DNA of 64,000 bases from Dugong dugon (GCA_030035585.1 CM057469.1:21632501-21696500); one strand, 5' to 3'; positions 33,691 to 44,807 are shown, numbered from the stretch's first letter. Notes: a model not told the origin generated them from the sequence alone. Program-made: numbers and translations.

Positions 33691-35596
33691 TTTCTTATTT
33701 ATTGTTTGTAGATTTGTTTGTTTCATCCCCCCTTTTTTTTTTTAAATTTGACTATGTCTGTGCAGGTGGACTGTGTGTTCTTTGTTGTTTGCTCATCTGT
33801 AGGCACAATACTTTTTACCTCCTTCTCCAATTGGCAGGGTCAGTGACTCAGATATGGTACGGCAGGGCAGGTCTAGCTAAAGATGAGTTACTGGGATGGG
33901 TTGTTTGTGGCACTTACTACAGCCACCAGGGTGGGTTGGTAATCAGTGCAGGGCAGGTTCCAGTAGGCTGTGACTGTGCTGCATGGTGGTGTGATGTTAA
34001 GCGCATGGTGCCAGTAGGCAGGATGTAGCAGGGGATTATTATGTGTGGAGCTAAGATGGATATGGTAGAGAGGATAGAGGAACAGGAGCCAAAACCATAC
34101 AAACAAAAAAGAATGCTAGGGGAGCTTGCCATTGGAGTGGAGAGATGAGAGATTAAGAAATGGAGAAAAACAGAAAGGGGAAGAAGAAGAAAAGAAAAGA
34201 AAAGTATGAAGAAATAAAAATCAGAAAGGTTAAAGAATCGTAAAGTTCCCAGGGATCCCGCCGGTGCAGCTATGAGGTCTGGGGAAGTGGCTCTCAGGTG
34301 TTTTGGTACATCCTGGCTAGAAGGCGTAGAGGTATACAACACTAGGTATTCAGGTAACAGAACGAGAAGGAAGATATAGAGAGACAAGAAACTGAGTAAT
34401 GAAGAAAGACAAAAAAGGGAAAAAGAGGGAAAAGAAAAGAAAACAAATTTAAAAAAAAAAAAGAACAAGAAAAGCCCCCCAAAAAACAGAAAAAAATAGA
34501 AAAAGAAAAAACCAATGAAAAAAGAAATGCTCTCAGGGTTCTCTCTGCACGTCTGTGCAAGCTGAGGGGGTAGTTTCCTTGCCACGCAGCACCGCCTGGC
34601 CAGATAGGGCTCCCAACTCAAGAAAAGGAAAAGAAAACAAACAAACAATTCAAAACAAACAAACGAAAGCCCCGGGATCCCACCAGCGTGGCAGCCCAGA
34701 CCGGGAAGCAGCTCCACATTTGAGCTGAGCTCCACAGCCCCTCAGGAAGAAGCAAAGATGGCGCACAGAGCCAGGTATTTGAGTGGAAGGAGGGGGAGGT
34801 GGTGAGAGGTAAGGAAGAAATCAAAAGAAGCAGGAAAAAAAGCAACACCAGCAGCCAACAAATGGCACTCAGAGAGCCAGCTAGTGTGGGCTGGTGGAAT
34901 CCAAGCAGCTGCAGTTTCTTGGACAAGAAACTGTGTCCGCGGGAAGCAGACCGGATCGAGTGTGGGTGACGAAGGGTAGGGAGTGGGAAAGAGTATACCA
35001 CAAATTACCGGAGCTCTGCAGCCCCTCAGGAAGAAGCAGAAATGGTGCACAGAGCCAGGTATTTGAGCAAAAGGAGGGGGAGGTGGTGAGAGGTAAGGAA
35101 GAAATCAAAAGAAGTGGAAAAAAACAACACCAGCAGCCAACAAATGGCACTCAGAGAGCCGGCCTGTTCGGGTGTGTGGAATCCAAGCAGCCGGTGTTTC
35201 CCGGACAAGAGATTGCAGCCGTGGGAAACAGAGGAGGTCGAGTGGGGGTGAAGATGGGTGGGGGTTGGGAAAGCATATATCGCAAATATTTTGTCTCCCG
35301 CTGGAAGCTCCGTGAAGCTGCTTTCTCGTACCCCTGTTTGGTGGTCTCTGGTAGGAGTCCGAGATGGCGGATCCACGCTGTGTTAGCTGGTAGGGACCTC
35401 TGCATGAATCTCTCCTCGCTCTCCAGTCTCTGTCAGTTTTCTCACTCCATTTGGTGCTTGGCTGAGTTCTTTATCTCTTCATTTGATGTTTTAGGGTTTC
35501 AGGATTGTTGTTTTCTCTGCTCGGCTTAGTTTTTCAGATCTTTGCTGTGGAGGGACAGCATGGTGCATCTGCCTAGAGCGCCGTTTTGCCAGAAGT
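33691..35596 (-). promoter_or_regulatory. L1 5'UTR (internal promoter region)
   Basis: About 1.9 kb between ORF1 and the 5' end. GC-richer than the rest of the element near the 5' end, with purine-rich blocks at 34140-34240 and 34360-34660. L1 transcription normally starts inside this region. Contains the 284-bp duplication listed separately. Confidence 0.75.
34741..35308 (-). repeat. 284-bp tandem duplication in the L1 5'UTR
   Basis: Two units, starting 'ctcaggaagaagca' at 34741 and 35025. Both contain 'gcacagagccaggtatttga', 'aggagggggaggtggtgaga', 'gaagaaatcaaaagaag', 'aacaccagcagccaacaaat' and 'gtggaatccaagcagc'. The units differ by scattered substitutions, so the duplication is not recent. 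Confidence 0.93.
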
Positions 35597-35626
35597 CGGC
35601 AGTGAGTTTTGGGTTAGTGTTCCTGA

Positions 35627-35769
35627 CAAAAATATTTATCCTAAATCTTTAATCATGACACAGTAATCAGGCAAATCTCAATTAAAAGTCACTCCGCAAA
35701 ACAACTGGCCTGGGGTCTTCAAAAGTATCAGCAACATGGAAGACCCCCAAAAAAGGGGACTAAAGAGGC
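35627..35769 (+). mobile_element. Ancient repeat, continuation 2
   Basis: 'cactccgcaaaacaactggc' and 'ctggggtcttcaaaagtatc', then 'gggactaaagaggctaag'. Continues the repeat from 28462, interrupted again by SINEs. Confidence 0.5.
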
Positions 35770-35932
35770 TAAGTGAAAGTTTGAATGTTCTAGTCCACTG
35801 AGAGGTGCCTCAGAAGAAAGGCCTGGCAATCTACTTCTGGAGAATCAGTCTGTGGAGCACTGTACCACTCTGACACACGAGGTCACCATGAATCGGAGTC
35901 TACACAATAGCAACTGTTTTTTACTTGGTTTA
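35770..35932 (+). mobile_element. AfroSINE-type SINE, 5' truncated, 'gcctcagaagaaaggcctgg' subtype
   Basis: 'gaggtgcctcagaagaaagg', 'actctgacacacgaggtcac' and 'gaatcggagtctacacaat'. The tRNA head is missing or degraded. Confidence 0.82.
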
Positions 35933-35941
35933 AAGGGACAG

Positions 35942-36123
35942 AGAGCCCTGGTGGCATAATGATTAAGCAATTGGCTGCTAAACTAATGGTCTCCTCGGGA
36001 GAAAAGACCTGGCGATCTGATCCATAAGGATTTCAGCCTGGAAAATCCTATGGGACAATTCTACTCTGTCTTGTAGGGTTGCTATGAGTCAGAATCGACT
36101 TGACAGCACACAATAACAACAAC
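35942..36123 (+). mobile_element. AfroSINE-type SINE with TSD
   Basis: 'gagagccctggtggcataat', 'gggagaaaagacctggcgat' and 'gctatgagtcagaatcgact', ending in aataacaacaac. Flanks aaagggaca (35933-35941) and aaagagaca (36124-36132) look like a one-mismatch TSD. Confidence 0.88.
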
Positions 36124-36220
36124 AAAGAGACATGACAACTAAATGCAACAATTGAACATTAATTGGATCTTGGATCCTAAAAAGCCCAGGGATAAAGGAC
36201 ATTACTGGGACAGTTAGGAG
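36124..36220 (+). mobile_element. Ancient repeat, continuation 3
   Basis: 'gacatgacaactaaatgcaa' and 'attggatcttggatcct', the next part of the same old repeat before the LTR. Confidence 0.5.
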
Positions 36221-36703
36221 TGTGACGGTTAAGATTGTGTGTCAACTTGTCTGGGCCATGATTCTCAGTGTTTTAATGTGATCACTCCCATGACTGAATA
36301 TACTGTGAGTAGCCAATCAGATGAAATGGAGTCTCCTTGGGGGTGTGGCCTGCATCTGAATATAAGCAGACGTTCTGGCTCTTTGCTCTCTCTGGATCCT
36401 ATGGCTGCCTCCTGTTGTCTCATCTCTGGTTCTTGGGACTTGAGCTGTCAGCTTATCTGCTGAATTTGGGATTCGTTGATCTTCACACCCTGTGAGCAGA
36501 GCCCTGCTCTCTGACCTGCCGATCTTGGGCTCTCCAGCTTCTGCGGCTGCATGACTTGGGAGAGGCTTCTACCCTGATCCACGGACTTGGGAGTTCTAGC
36601 CTCTACAATCGAGTGAGCTGTTTCCTTGATATAAATCTCTCTATATATATGTATATTTATACCTTTACTGGTTTTGCTTCTCTAGAGAACCCAGCCTAAG
36701 ACA
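36221..36703 (+). mobile_element. Solo ERVL-type LTR (MLT2-like)
   Basis: Starts tgtgacggttaag and ends cctaagaca (TG...CA). Internal 'tgtgtcaacttgtctgggcc', 'ggtgtggcctgcatctgaat' and 'cttgatataaatctctctat' with a terminal 'gcttctctagagaacccagc' match an MLT2-type LTR. 5-bp flanks aggag and gggag fit an ERVL TSD. No internal viral genes. Confidence 0.82.
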
Positions 36704-36983
36704 GGGAGATTTGAATATTCACTAATAGGACTATATCAAATGCCAAATTTCCTGTGTTATTGGTTATTTAGAATAAAGACCTCATAAAAATGCATGCTGA
36801 ATATTCAGAGACAAACTGTTGTGATGAATAAAAAATTGAATGTGTATCTGTATCTATATACTTATACACATATTCTCTCTTGTGATGAATATATTCATTC
36901 AATTCACTGTACTCTTCTTTCAACTTTTCTGTAGATTTGAAAATTTTAATGATAAAATATTGTCAAAAGATTGTTAAAGCAAA
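36704..36983 (+). mobile_element. Ancient repeat, continuation 4
   Basis: AT-rich remainder of the old repeat after the LTR, ending near 'aatgataaaatattgtcaaa'. Weakly supported. Confidence 0.35.
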
Positions 36984-37699
36984 ACTCTAAGTACTTTAAT
37001 ATACAGCAATGGTCTTCCCTGTGCCAGATTAAGAATTATCAGGATACTGTTAGCCAGCCAGGTCTCTCTTGTATCTTTTCTGCTGTATCTTTCACAGGTA
37101 AACTCACCCTGACCCAAATTCTTGTAAAAACGAAGCATTTATCTTAGCTGAGTTAAAGTAAGCTAATATAGACTTGTATCAACTAATTCCACATCCAGAG
37201 GTGGTCAGTGAGTTGGCCACATCGGTAGCAGAGTATCTTTTATCTTAATGTCAGTGACTCTGGTATCGCCTTGGGAAAGTTAACTTTTGCCTTGTCAACC
37301 CTTGGCTTTCATTACAGCAAGATGCCCTCAATCAGGGTGCAGAATCTGCATTGTTTTATTTTGAGTGCAGGTCTAATTACATTGATGAGCTGAGAGACCA
37401 TCTGTTCAGCTTCATTGATTTATGCCCTCAAAGAGCCAAGATCTAAGGAATGAAAGTCGGTGAATTGACTGCAAGAACCCATGTAGATCATCAAGTCCTA
37501 ATAACTGATCCACTGCATTGGGCAATAAAAGGAAGCTCACATTCACTCTGAAAATGTCATGTAGGTCTCAATTTAGAAGAATTCTTTCAACCAATATGTG
37601 TAGAATCTTTTTTAGCAACAGTGCTGTATCAGTGTAAAAACTAGGAGATGTTTTTAGAAGTTACATGTTTTCAGACTGTAAGTTACTTTTAAAAATATC
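36984..37699. other. Unassigned unique sequence
   Basis: No repeat or gene recognised. Confidence 0.5.
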
Positions 37700-37850
37700 T
37701 ATCTTTTATCTAGTGCTTACCATAAACCAAGCACTGAGCAAAGCACTTTCACATAGACTATCTCCTCTAATCTTCTTAAGTGGAAACATTTAAAGAGGTT
37801 AGCTGACAGAGCTGGGCTTTGTCTACCTTACTCCAAAGCCTTCGCTCTTA
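37700..37850 (+). mobile_element. MIR/L2-like relic
   Basis: 'ttaccataaaccaagcactg', 'atctcctctaatcttcttaa' and 'gagctgggctttgtctac' fit an old MIR3-type repeat. Confidence 0.5.
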
Positions 37851-38133
37851 AACATTTCACTGCAGTAACACCAAAATCAAGAATGAAGATGTAATATTTT
37901 TAAAAGATTCTTATATTTGCCAAAAACAAACAAACAAACAACAACTACAAAAAAAAAGGAAAAACACCTTTTAAAGCTAGCAAGTGCATGAACTTTATTT
38001 TTTAGTAGCTTATAAGAGGGGAACTGCAGATATTTCTTTGAGAAGGTGAAATATTGTTCCCATATTAAAAGGAAAATGTTCATGATTACATTAAGATTGG
38101 AGAGTAAATATATACCATTTAGTAAGAACAGTT

Positions 38134-38271
38134 GGAAACCTTGATGGTGAGTTGGGCTGCTAACCAAAAGGTCAGCAGTTCGAATCCACCAGGTGTTCCT
38201 TGGAAACCCTATAGGGCAGCTCTACTCTGTCCTGTTGGGTCAAATTGACTCGACGGCAATGGGTTGGGTTT
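38134..38271 (+). mobile_element. AfroSINE-type SINE with perfect TSD
   Basis: 'aaccttgatggtgagttggg', 'aaccaaaaggtcagcagttc' and 'gactcgacggcaatgggttg'. An 11-bp TSD, taagaacagtt, at 38123-38133 and 38272-38282. Short for the family: the head is trimmed and ~10 nt are missing before the tail. Confidence 0.95.
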
Positions 38272-38282
38272 TAAGAACAGTT

Positions 38283-39080
38283 AGAATTCTATTTAAAAAT
38301 CTATTAACAATGTAAAATGCTTTTTCTTATATTTATTCCACTTGATTTCCGTGGACACAGAGTTCAAATCGTTTGTAGTTTATCTTAAAATACCATGAAA
38401 AAGAGGCATGAAAAGATCTTTTCTGCATTGTAGCCCTGTAGAGTCAGCATTTTCCCCTTGTTACAAGGTATCAGAAATAGCAGTGCTGCACCTCTGGGAA
38501 TAGCTCTGTTAGAGATGATAAGCAGGCATTCCAGGGATTTGCCCAGAGGTGAATGTTAATGAAGTCTGCCTACATCTTTCTTTCCTGGCTGGAGAAGTAA
38601 GTAGAGGATGTCTGTTACTGCACGTATGCTAATTAGATTGGGCCCCTGGAGAGTAGCCAGCTGTTGGTTGTTAAAAGAAATAAAATGGTAGGTCACAGAA
38701 CTAAATCAAGTCATTTTAAAGCTGATTTCTAGGGGCCTTGTCCTTGCAGGCATAGGAAACAAGCTCTGTGTCAGACAAGGCACCATCAAGATGCCCAGGT
38801 AAAATCAGTGAGAAGAAAAGTGAATTGGAGAGCAAGTTGTTCCTGGGCTTTTCCTGGGAATTCATTACCCAAATACAAGGTAGTCCCTAGACCTGGGATG
38901 GTGCCTCAATTTTTATTTTTAGTATAAATTCATAATTTAATTTGATATTTAATAAAAAATAAATTAATAATTAATTTGGTCTTTGGCTTCTAGGGAATTT
39001 TACTCTCCTTCTCATCCAATCTCTTCAGTAGTTCCTTTTAGGTCTTCTTGACCTCTCCCACTTTCTCTATCAAACCAGCA
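38283..39080. other. Unassigned, mostly unique sequence
   Basis: AT-rich at 38920-38985. No gene or repeat recognised. Confidence 0.5.
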
Positions 39081-40105
39081 ATGATTGTTGTTGTTGTTGT
39101 TAGGTGCCGTTGAGTCGGTTCTGACACATAGTGACCCTGTGTACAACAGAACGAAACAACGCCCGGTCCGGTGCCATCCTGACAATTGCTGTTATGCTTG
39201 AGTCCACTGCTGCAGCCACTGTGTCAGTCCATCTTGTTAAGGGCCTTCCTCTATTTCGCTAACCCTCTACTTTACCAAGCATGATGTCCTTCTCCAGGGA
39301 CTGATCTCTCCTGACAACACGTCCAGAGTATGTAAGACGTAGTCTTGCCATCGTTGCTTCTAAGGAGCATTCTGGTTGTACTTCTTCCAAGACAGACCTG
39401 TTTGTTGTTTTGACAGTCCATGGTATATTCAACATTCTTTGCCAACACCACAGTTCAAAGGCATCAGTTCTTCTTTGGTCTTCCTTATTAACGGTCCAGT
39501 TTTTGCATGCATATGAGGCAATTGAAAACACCATGGCTTGAGTCAGGCACACCTTACTTCTCAAGGTGACATCTTTGCTTTTCAATACTTTAAAGAGGTC
39601 TTTTGCAGCAGATTTGCCCAATGCAATGTGTCTTTTGATTTCTTGGCTGCTGCTTCCACGGGTGTTAATTGTGGATCCAAGTAAAATTAAATCTTTGACA
39701 ACGTCAATCTTCTCTATTTATCATGATGTTGCTTATTGGTCCAGTTGTGAGGATTTTTGTTTTCTTTATGTTGAGGTGTAATCCATACTGAAGGCTGTGG
39801 TTTTGATTTTCATCAGTGATTCAAGTCCTCTTCGCTTTCTGCAAGCAAGGTTGTGTCATCTGCATAATGCAGGTTGTTAATGAGTCTTCCTCCAATCCTG
39901 ATGATCGGTTCTTCTTCATATAGTCCAGCTTCTCGGTTTATTTGTTCAGCATACAGATTGAACAGGTATGGTGAAAGGATACAACCCTGACGCACACCTT
40001 TCCTGACTTTAAACCACGAAGTATCCCCTTGTTCTGTCCGAACAACTGCCTCTTGATCTATGTACAGGCTCCTCATGAGCACAATCATGTGATTAGATGC
40101 TTCCT
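39081..40105 (-). mobile_element. RTE LINE 3' half, ~1 kb
   Basis: From ttgttgttgttgttaggtgc through the 3'UTR, the C-terminal coding region and the RT palm. 5' truncated at about 40105. Best-preserved RT segment of the family in this window. Confidence 0.92.
39259..40088 (-). pseudogene. RTE ORF fragment with intact YADD box
   Basis: Reading -, 39813-40088 encodes RT motifs KVRKGVRQGCILSPYLFN and HYADDTTLLAESEEDL, so the catalytic YADD pair is preserved. 39259-39621 encodes the C-terminal domain (DVTLRSKVCLTQAMVF, LEEVQPECSLEATMARLR). A frame change between 39621 and 39813 and loss of everything upstream make it non-functional. Confidence 0.88.
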
Positions 40106-40162
40106 AAATTTGGATTTGGCCCAGTTCTCCTATCTTGATAATCTTATCTACTTCCATGGCTA

Positions 40163-40267
40163 TTGTGGGTTGTCTCCCAACAAAGATACCTTCAAGTCCT
40201 AAACCCCCATACCTGTAAATGTGACCTTATTTGTAAATAAAGACTTTGCAGATGTCATTAGAGTAAA
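40163..40267 (+). mobile_element. MLT1 LTR, left part
   Basis: 'tgtctcccaacaaagatacc', 'catacctgtaaatgtgacct' and 'gactttgcagatgtcatta' are the MLT1 start. Interrupted by a SINE. Confidence 0.85.
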
Positions 40268-40475
40268 CCAAAAACCTACTGCTGTAGAGTCAATTCTGAC
40301 TCACAGCAACTCTGCAGGACAGATTAAAACTACCCTCATAGGGTTTCCAAGGCTGTAAATTTTTACGGAAGCAGACGGCCACATCTTTCTCCCGTGGAGC
40401 AGCTAGTGGGTTCGAACCACTGACATTTCAGTTAGCAGCTTAGCGTTTTAACCACTGCACCACCAGGGCTCCTCA
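40268..40475 (-). mobile_element. AfroSINE-type SINE inside MLT1
   Basis: 'cctactgctgtagagtcaat', 'ggctgtaaatttttacggaa', 'gctagtgggttcgaaccact' and 'accactgcaccaccagggct'. Long subtype. Confidence 0.93.
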
Positions 40476-40812
40476 TACTAGGTTAAAATAGGCCCTAATT
40501 CAATCTGACTAATGTCCTTGTAATAAGAGGAGCAGAGACGCGAAAGGCAGACTAGACACAGGAATGATGGTCATGTGAAGACAGAGGCAGAGATTGGAGG
40601 CATTTACCAGCCAAGGAATGTTGAAGGATGCTGGCCACCAGCAGAAGCTAGGAAGAGGCAAGGGAGAATTCAACTCAGTCTTGGAGCATAGACCTGCCAT
40701 CACCTTGGTTTCAGACTTCTAGCCCCCAGAACTGTGAGAGAATAAATTTCTGTTATTTTAAGCCACTAGCTTTGTGGGACTTCCTTATGGCAGCCCTAGG
40801 AGACTAATACAA
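40476..40812 (+). mobile_element. MLT1 LTR, right part
   Basis: 'aaataggccctaattcaatc', 'cagaggcagagattggaggc', 'cagaagctaggaagaggcaa' and 'gaataaatttctgttatttt' finish the MLT1 LTR. Confidence 0.9.
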
Positions 40813-41164
40813 CAGCTTCAATCATCAAGGAAAAAAATCTGAGATGAATGTGTATGGAGTAGGAGGAAAAGGAATAAATGATGCATTAGCCACCTAAATC
40901 AAATTTTTTTAACCATTTTTGTGCCATAGACCCCTGTGGCAGTCTGATGAAGCCTATGGATCCCTTCCTTGAATAATGTTTTCAAATGCTTAAAATACAT
41001 AGGATTACCAAGGAAACCAATAATAATGAAATAAGGTTATCAAAACATTTTTTTAAAAATTTGTAATATACAAATATACTGATGTACTAATGTATAGCCT
41101 TCATGTAGTCCAAAGAAGAACACAGCGTCAGGACTGAAGGAAGACTCATTAAGAACCTGTGATA
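40813..41164. other. Unassigned; no gene seen
   Basis: No feature recognised. Confidence 0.5.
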
Positions 41165-41645
41165 TGCACATGACTAAGGTGCACCTGACCCAAGCCATGG
41201 TATTTTCAGTTGCCTCATATGCATGTGAAAGCTGGACAATAAGAATGGAAGACCAAAGAAGAATAATTGCATGTGAATTGTAGTTTTGGTGAAGAATATT
41301 GAATATACAGTGGACTGCAAGAAGAATGAACAAATCTGTCTTGGAAGAAGTACAACCAGAGTGCTCCTTAGGAGTGAGGATGGCAAGACTTGATCTTGCT
41401 TACTTTAGTTATGTCATCAGAAAAGACCATTCGTTAGAAAAGGAGATCAGGTTTGGTAATGTAGAAGGTAAGCAAAAACAGGAAACCCTCAATGAGATAG
41501 GCTGACATGGTGGATGCAAGAGTGGGCTCAAACATACCAACAGTGACTGTGAGGATGGTGCAGGACCAGGCTGTGTTTCGTTCTGTTATACATAAGGTTA
41601 CCGTGAGTTGGAGCTAACTTGATGGCCCTCGTTAGCATAAAATAA
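41165..41645 (+). mobile_element. RTE LINE 3' end, 5' truncated
   Basis: 'aaggtgcacctgacccaagc', 'aagaatattgaatatacagt', 'ttggaagaagtacaaccaga' and 'gttctgttatacataaggtt'. Opposite in orientation to the RTE at 39081-40105. Confidence 0.88.
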
Positions 41646-41829
41646 CAAAATCTAATGGCACGTCTAGAAAACTAGCATAATTTCAAAGTATTGATGAATA
41701 CTTGGATACATCTGCAATAACTGTAACGTGGTATGAAAATATCTGTGATTCTTAGTGGTGTCAAAATTACTGCTAATATTTCTGTGATTTGTTGTCTGTG
41801 TTCATAACTGAAGGAAATATTAATTTCAG

Positions 41830-42660
41830 TTAAAGGGCAATACAGATGTAAGATCCAAGTTCATAGATACCCCTGAATACTACCCATAGATCTAGGGCTG
41901 GAATATGAAGTCTAAAGTTTTCCAAAAGAGATTGGAAATCCTGCTGCAGTGAGTTCAACAAACTGCACAGTCTGAGGGCTTGGTCCTCCACAAGGCTGCT
42001 CTCAGACACCAGCCACAAGTTTGGAGGTCCCAAAGCTACCCTCACTGCTGACCAGCTGGCTACAAATTCAAGGGTTCCCATGACCACCGTCAGGTATGAT
42101 AATTTGCTGGTATAACTCACAGAAGTCAGGAAAGTTCTACACTTACAATTACATTTGTACTGTAGTAAAAGAATAAAAATCAGAACTAGCAAAAGCAGAG
42201 ATACATAGGGGCTGGGAGGGTTGCAAATGGGAAGCTTCCATTGTCCTCAGGGACCCACAGAGTCGAAGTGTGACTTATTCAAAGAATCGTCTACCCAGGA
42301 ATCTCACTCGAGCTTCAGTGTCTAGGGTTTTTATTGGGGTTTAATTATATAGACATGAGTGATTAAATCATTGACCATGTGACTGAACTCGATCTCTAGT
42401 CTCCCCTCCCCTCTTACAGAGGTTGTGCTGATATTCTGTGGCTCAAAGCCACAACCCTCCAATTACATGGTTGGTCTTTTTGGTGTGGGCTGCTTTCCCA
42501 TCGTGAGTTGCCTTGTTAGCATAAACTATCAGGTGTGGCCCAGGGACTCATCATAAATAACAGAGACAAACCCTCACCCAGGAAATTCCAAGGATTTAGA
42601 GGTTATCTCCCAGAAGCTGGGGACAAAAGCCAGCCAAACTCTTTATTACACACTTACCTT
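41830..42660. mobile_element. Ancient ERV LTR, family unresolved
   Basis: 'ataactcacagaagtcagga', 'agagatacataggggctggg', 'attgaccatgtgactgaact', 'aggtgtggcccagggactca' and 'ggaaattccaaggatttaga' occur in an order I associate with an old mammalian ERV-class LTR. The ends are not well defined. A 120-codon minus frame (41830-42192) lies within it and is not a gene. Confidence 0.5.
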
Positions 42661-43615
42661 ATTTTTTGTGACTAACAGAAGCCATGGGGGATGGTATGAA
42701 GAAGGGCTGTGTGGAGCCATCTATAATTATGTGATTATTCTACATTCCTCATGTCATATTTTATCCCTGCTTCTTGAGTCCACTGTCTTTCTCAGAGTGT
42801 CTTTTATATTGAAGCAAAATTGAAACTGGTCAGTTCCTCTATTTGTTAGCAGCTGTTATGTTTTAGTTTTATTGGCAGGATTCTTTTCAGTTTGTTTCAT
42901 TGTTTTTTAATTATATTCATTGGCTGTAGGGGAGGCTGAAACTGCCTTATCTGGGGTCTTTTTTTCAAACTTTAACATAGATAATTGGACTTAAATGTGA
43001 GTAGAATTCAAATATCCAGCTTCAACCTCTGTAGCATTGCCTTCAAGATTTTGATCAGTAGATAAAATCGTCTCCTCTCTCCATCTTGTTAACCCTCTCC
43101 TGCCTTGGCTCCCCAAGCTCTGCATTCTCCTGACCCTCTTCGGGCTTTTCTGTCTCTCTCAGGATCCCTTCTGAATCTTCTAATCTGTTTCACACTCGCT
43201 ACCAACCAGAAAAATACAGGCATTTCCTGACATCAGGCTTTGGGCCAGTTTTCCCTTGATTATTTTTCTTCTTTGATAGTCTCTTCCAATCCCCACTTTA
43301 CTTCATTTTCTGTATTTCTTGTCAGTTTTAATGGACCCACCATTTCTCGGTTGTTCAGATTTTAGCAAACTTGGCAGATATCTTTTGGACACTACGGTGC
43401 ACTAAGCAATATGTTGGATGCTGGGAATACAATACTGAATCAATGGAGTAGGTCCCTGCCTTTATACACCCTACAATCTATCAAGGAAAGTCAGCCTTGA
43501 ACACGGAATTCAAGGGGGGAAGCAGGAAGTTTTAAGTAGGCACAGGCAGAGTGTTTAGGTTTATATTTTTAAAAAGATAAATCTAACTGCAGTATGGAAA
43601 ATGGCTTGACCAGAA
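42661..43615. other. Unassigned sequence 1.2-2.1 kb upstream of the PLD5 exon
   Basis: No transposon recognised except possible very old relics; C/T-rich around 43060-43260. No exon-like frame. Confidence 0.5.
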
Positions 43616-43690
43616 AAAAAAAACTCATTGCCATCAAGTGGATTCCGACTCATAGCTACCCTATAGAGAGGGTCGAAAATCCATGTACAG
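43616..43690 (-). mobile_element. AfroSINE 3' fragment
   Basis: 'aactcattgccatcaagtgg', 'attccgactcatagctaccc' and 'tatagagagggtcgaaa': only the 3' third of a reverse SINE. Confidence 0.75.
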
Positions 43691-43796
43691 AAACAGTTGG
43701 AGGTGATTTTAGTAGCCAGTTAAGAAAAAATATGATGGCCCTCACTAAATCTCAGAGTCGTCGTTGACTCCTGTCTGCTTCTCTTAACAACTGATC

Positions 43797-43885
43797 CTTG
43801 TAAACCCTATGGAGCAATTCTACTCTGTCCTGTGGGGTCGCTATGAGTCGAAATTGACTCGATGACATTGGTTTGGAATTTTAAT
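43797..43885 (+). mobile_element. AfroSINE 3' fragment
   Basis: 'gtaaaccctatggagcaatt' and 'ggtcgctatgagtcgaaatt', with 'gatgacattggtttgg': the 3' half of a sense SINE, facing the reverse fragment at 43616. Confidence 0.8.
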
Positions 43886-44335
43886 TATATATCAGGCACT
43901 AGGGATTCAGCTATGAATAAAACACATCCCTGTTCTCGAAGCAATTGCTGGTATCTTCATAGGAGTTTGGGGTTTTCTTACCAGGAATTGCAGGAGAATA
44001 TACATTTATTAAACTGGAAAAGTTGTTCACCCCTTTATGAAAACATCACCTTTCCCCTGGCTAACTCAGAAATGAAAACAGCATAGCCTTAGCTGCAACA
44101 TGAAAGAGAGCCAGACACGGTGTATATCTTGTCACTATATAAAAAAGTATAAGAAGTAAAAATGAATTTATTAGAATATTACTGATTGTGGTGTACTTAG
44201 TGCTTGATTATTCCTATTATTTCACATGCTCCTCATCTCAGACTTTAATATGCCCTGCAACAGGTGGGTTCTTATAACCTTCTTCTCAATGTCACTTTGC
44301 ACCCTATGCTGGGAAGCATCTCTAGAGGTGTTAAG

Positions 44336-44425
44336 CAATAATAATAGCATTTATTGAGTTCCACTATATGCCCAACATTGTTCTAGAGAGTGAAGATAGG
44401 CAAAACTTAATTTATGGTCTCGAGT
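44336..44425 (-). mobile_element. L2 LINE 3' fragment, reverse
   Basis: 'aatagcatttattgagttcc', 'actatatgcccaacattgtt' and 'ctagagagtgaagatagg'. Lies about 380 bp before the exon. Confidence 0.6.
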
Positions 44426-44773
44426 AGCTTATAGTAGTACCTTATATAAGAATTGTGTTGCTATAGGAATAAAAAAAAGAGGGGATATGTTACTAAAAGA
44501 AGATGCTTATGTATAAGGTTCTGATTTTTTTTCAAGACTAGTTTGAAACTGGACATTAGGGATAAATACTAAGATTTTCTAAAATATGACAGTTGTGGAA
44601 AAAGGAAGCATAAACTCTGAAATCAAAGTAGATTAGCATAGGGGAAATGTAAGAGGCCTTTGGTAGAAGAATATAAGAGATGAGGAAAGTATATATCAGA
44701 AATAGTAAAGAGTATTGTTTTCAGATGTCTTTGTATGCATATATAAATATCTGTGGCTTCAAATTTGACTAGA

Positions 44774-44807
44774 TTTTGTTTGTCTGTTTTTCAAAATCTT
44801 TTCTAAG
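44774..44807 (+). promoter_or_regulatory. 3' splice site (acceptor) of the PLD5 exon
   Basis: A T-rich tract ending in tctaag directly precedes the exon. A plausible branch point (ttgact, A near 44768) lies about 40 nt upstream. The AG at 44806-44807 leaves one exon base to finish the split codon, matching phase 2. Confidence 0.8.

Larger units (their letters stand above)
28646..35596 (-). mobile_element. 5'-complete L1 LINE, ~6.95 kb, inactive
   Basis: Runs from an A tail (T run at 28661-28669 on +) through the 3'UTR (to ~29810), ORF2, ORF1 and a long 5'UTR that starts, reading -, with 'gccgacttctggcaaaacgg'. TSD cggcagtgagtt at 28634-28645 and 35597-35608. The length fits a full L1, but ORF2 has lost part of its RT and both ORFs carry stops or frameshifts. 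Confidence 0.95.

Noticed and set aside
33917-34735. 272-codon hydrophobic minus-strand protein
   Set aside because: It lies in the L1 5'UTR; Phe/Leu/Ser runs come from purine-rich blocks read on the opposite strand.
34894-35529. 211-codon + strand frame
   Set aside because: Antisense to the L1 5'UTR and spanning the 284-bp duplication; no similarity to a known protein.
41830-42192. 120-codon minus frame
   Set aside because: Falls inside an old LTR and has no viral or host domain.
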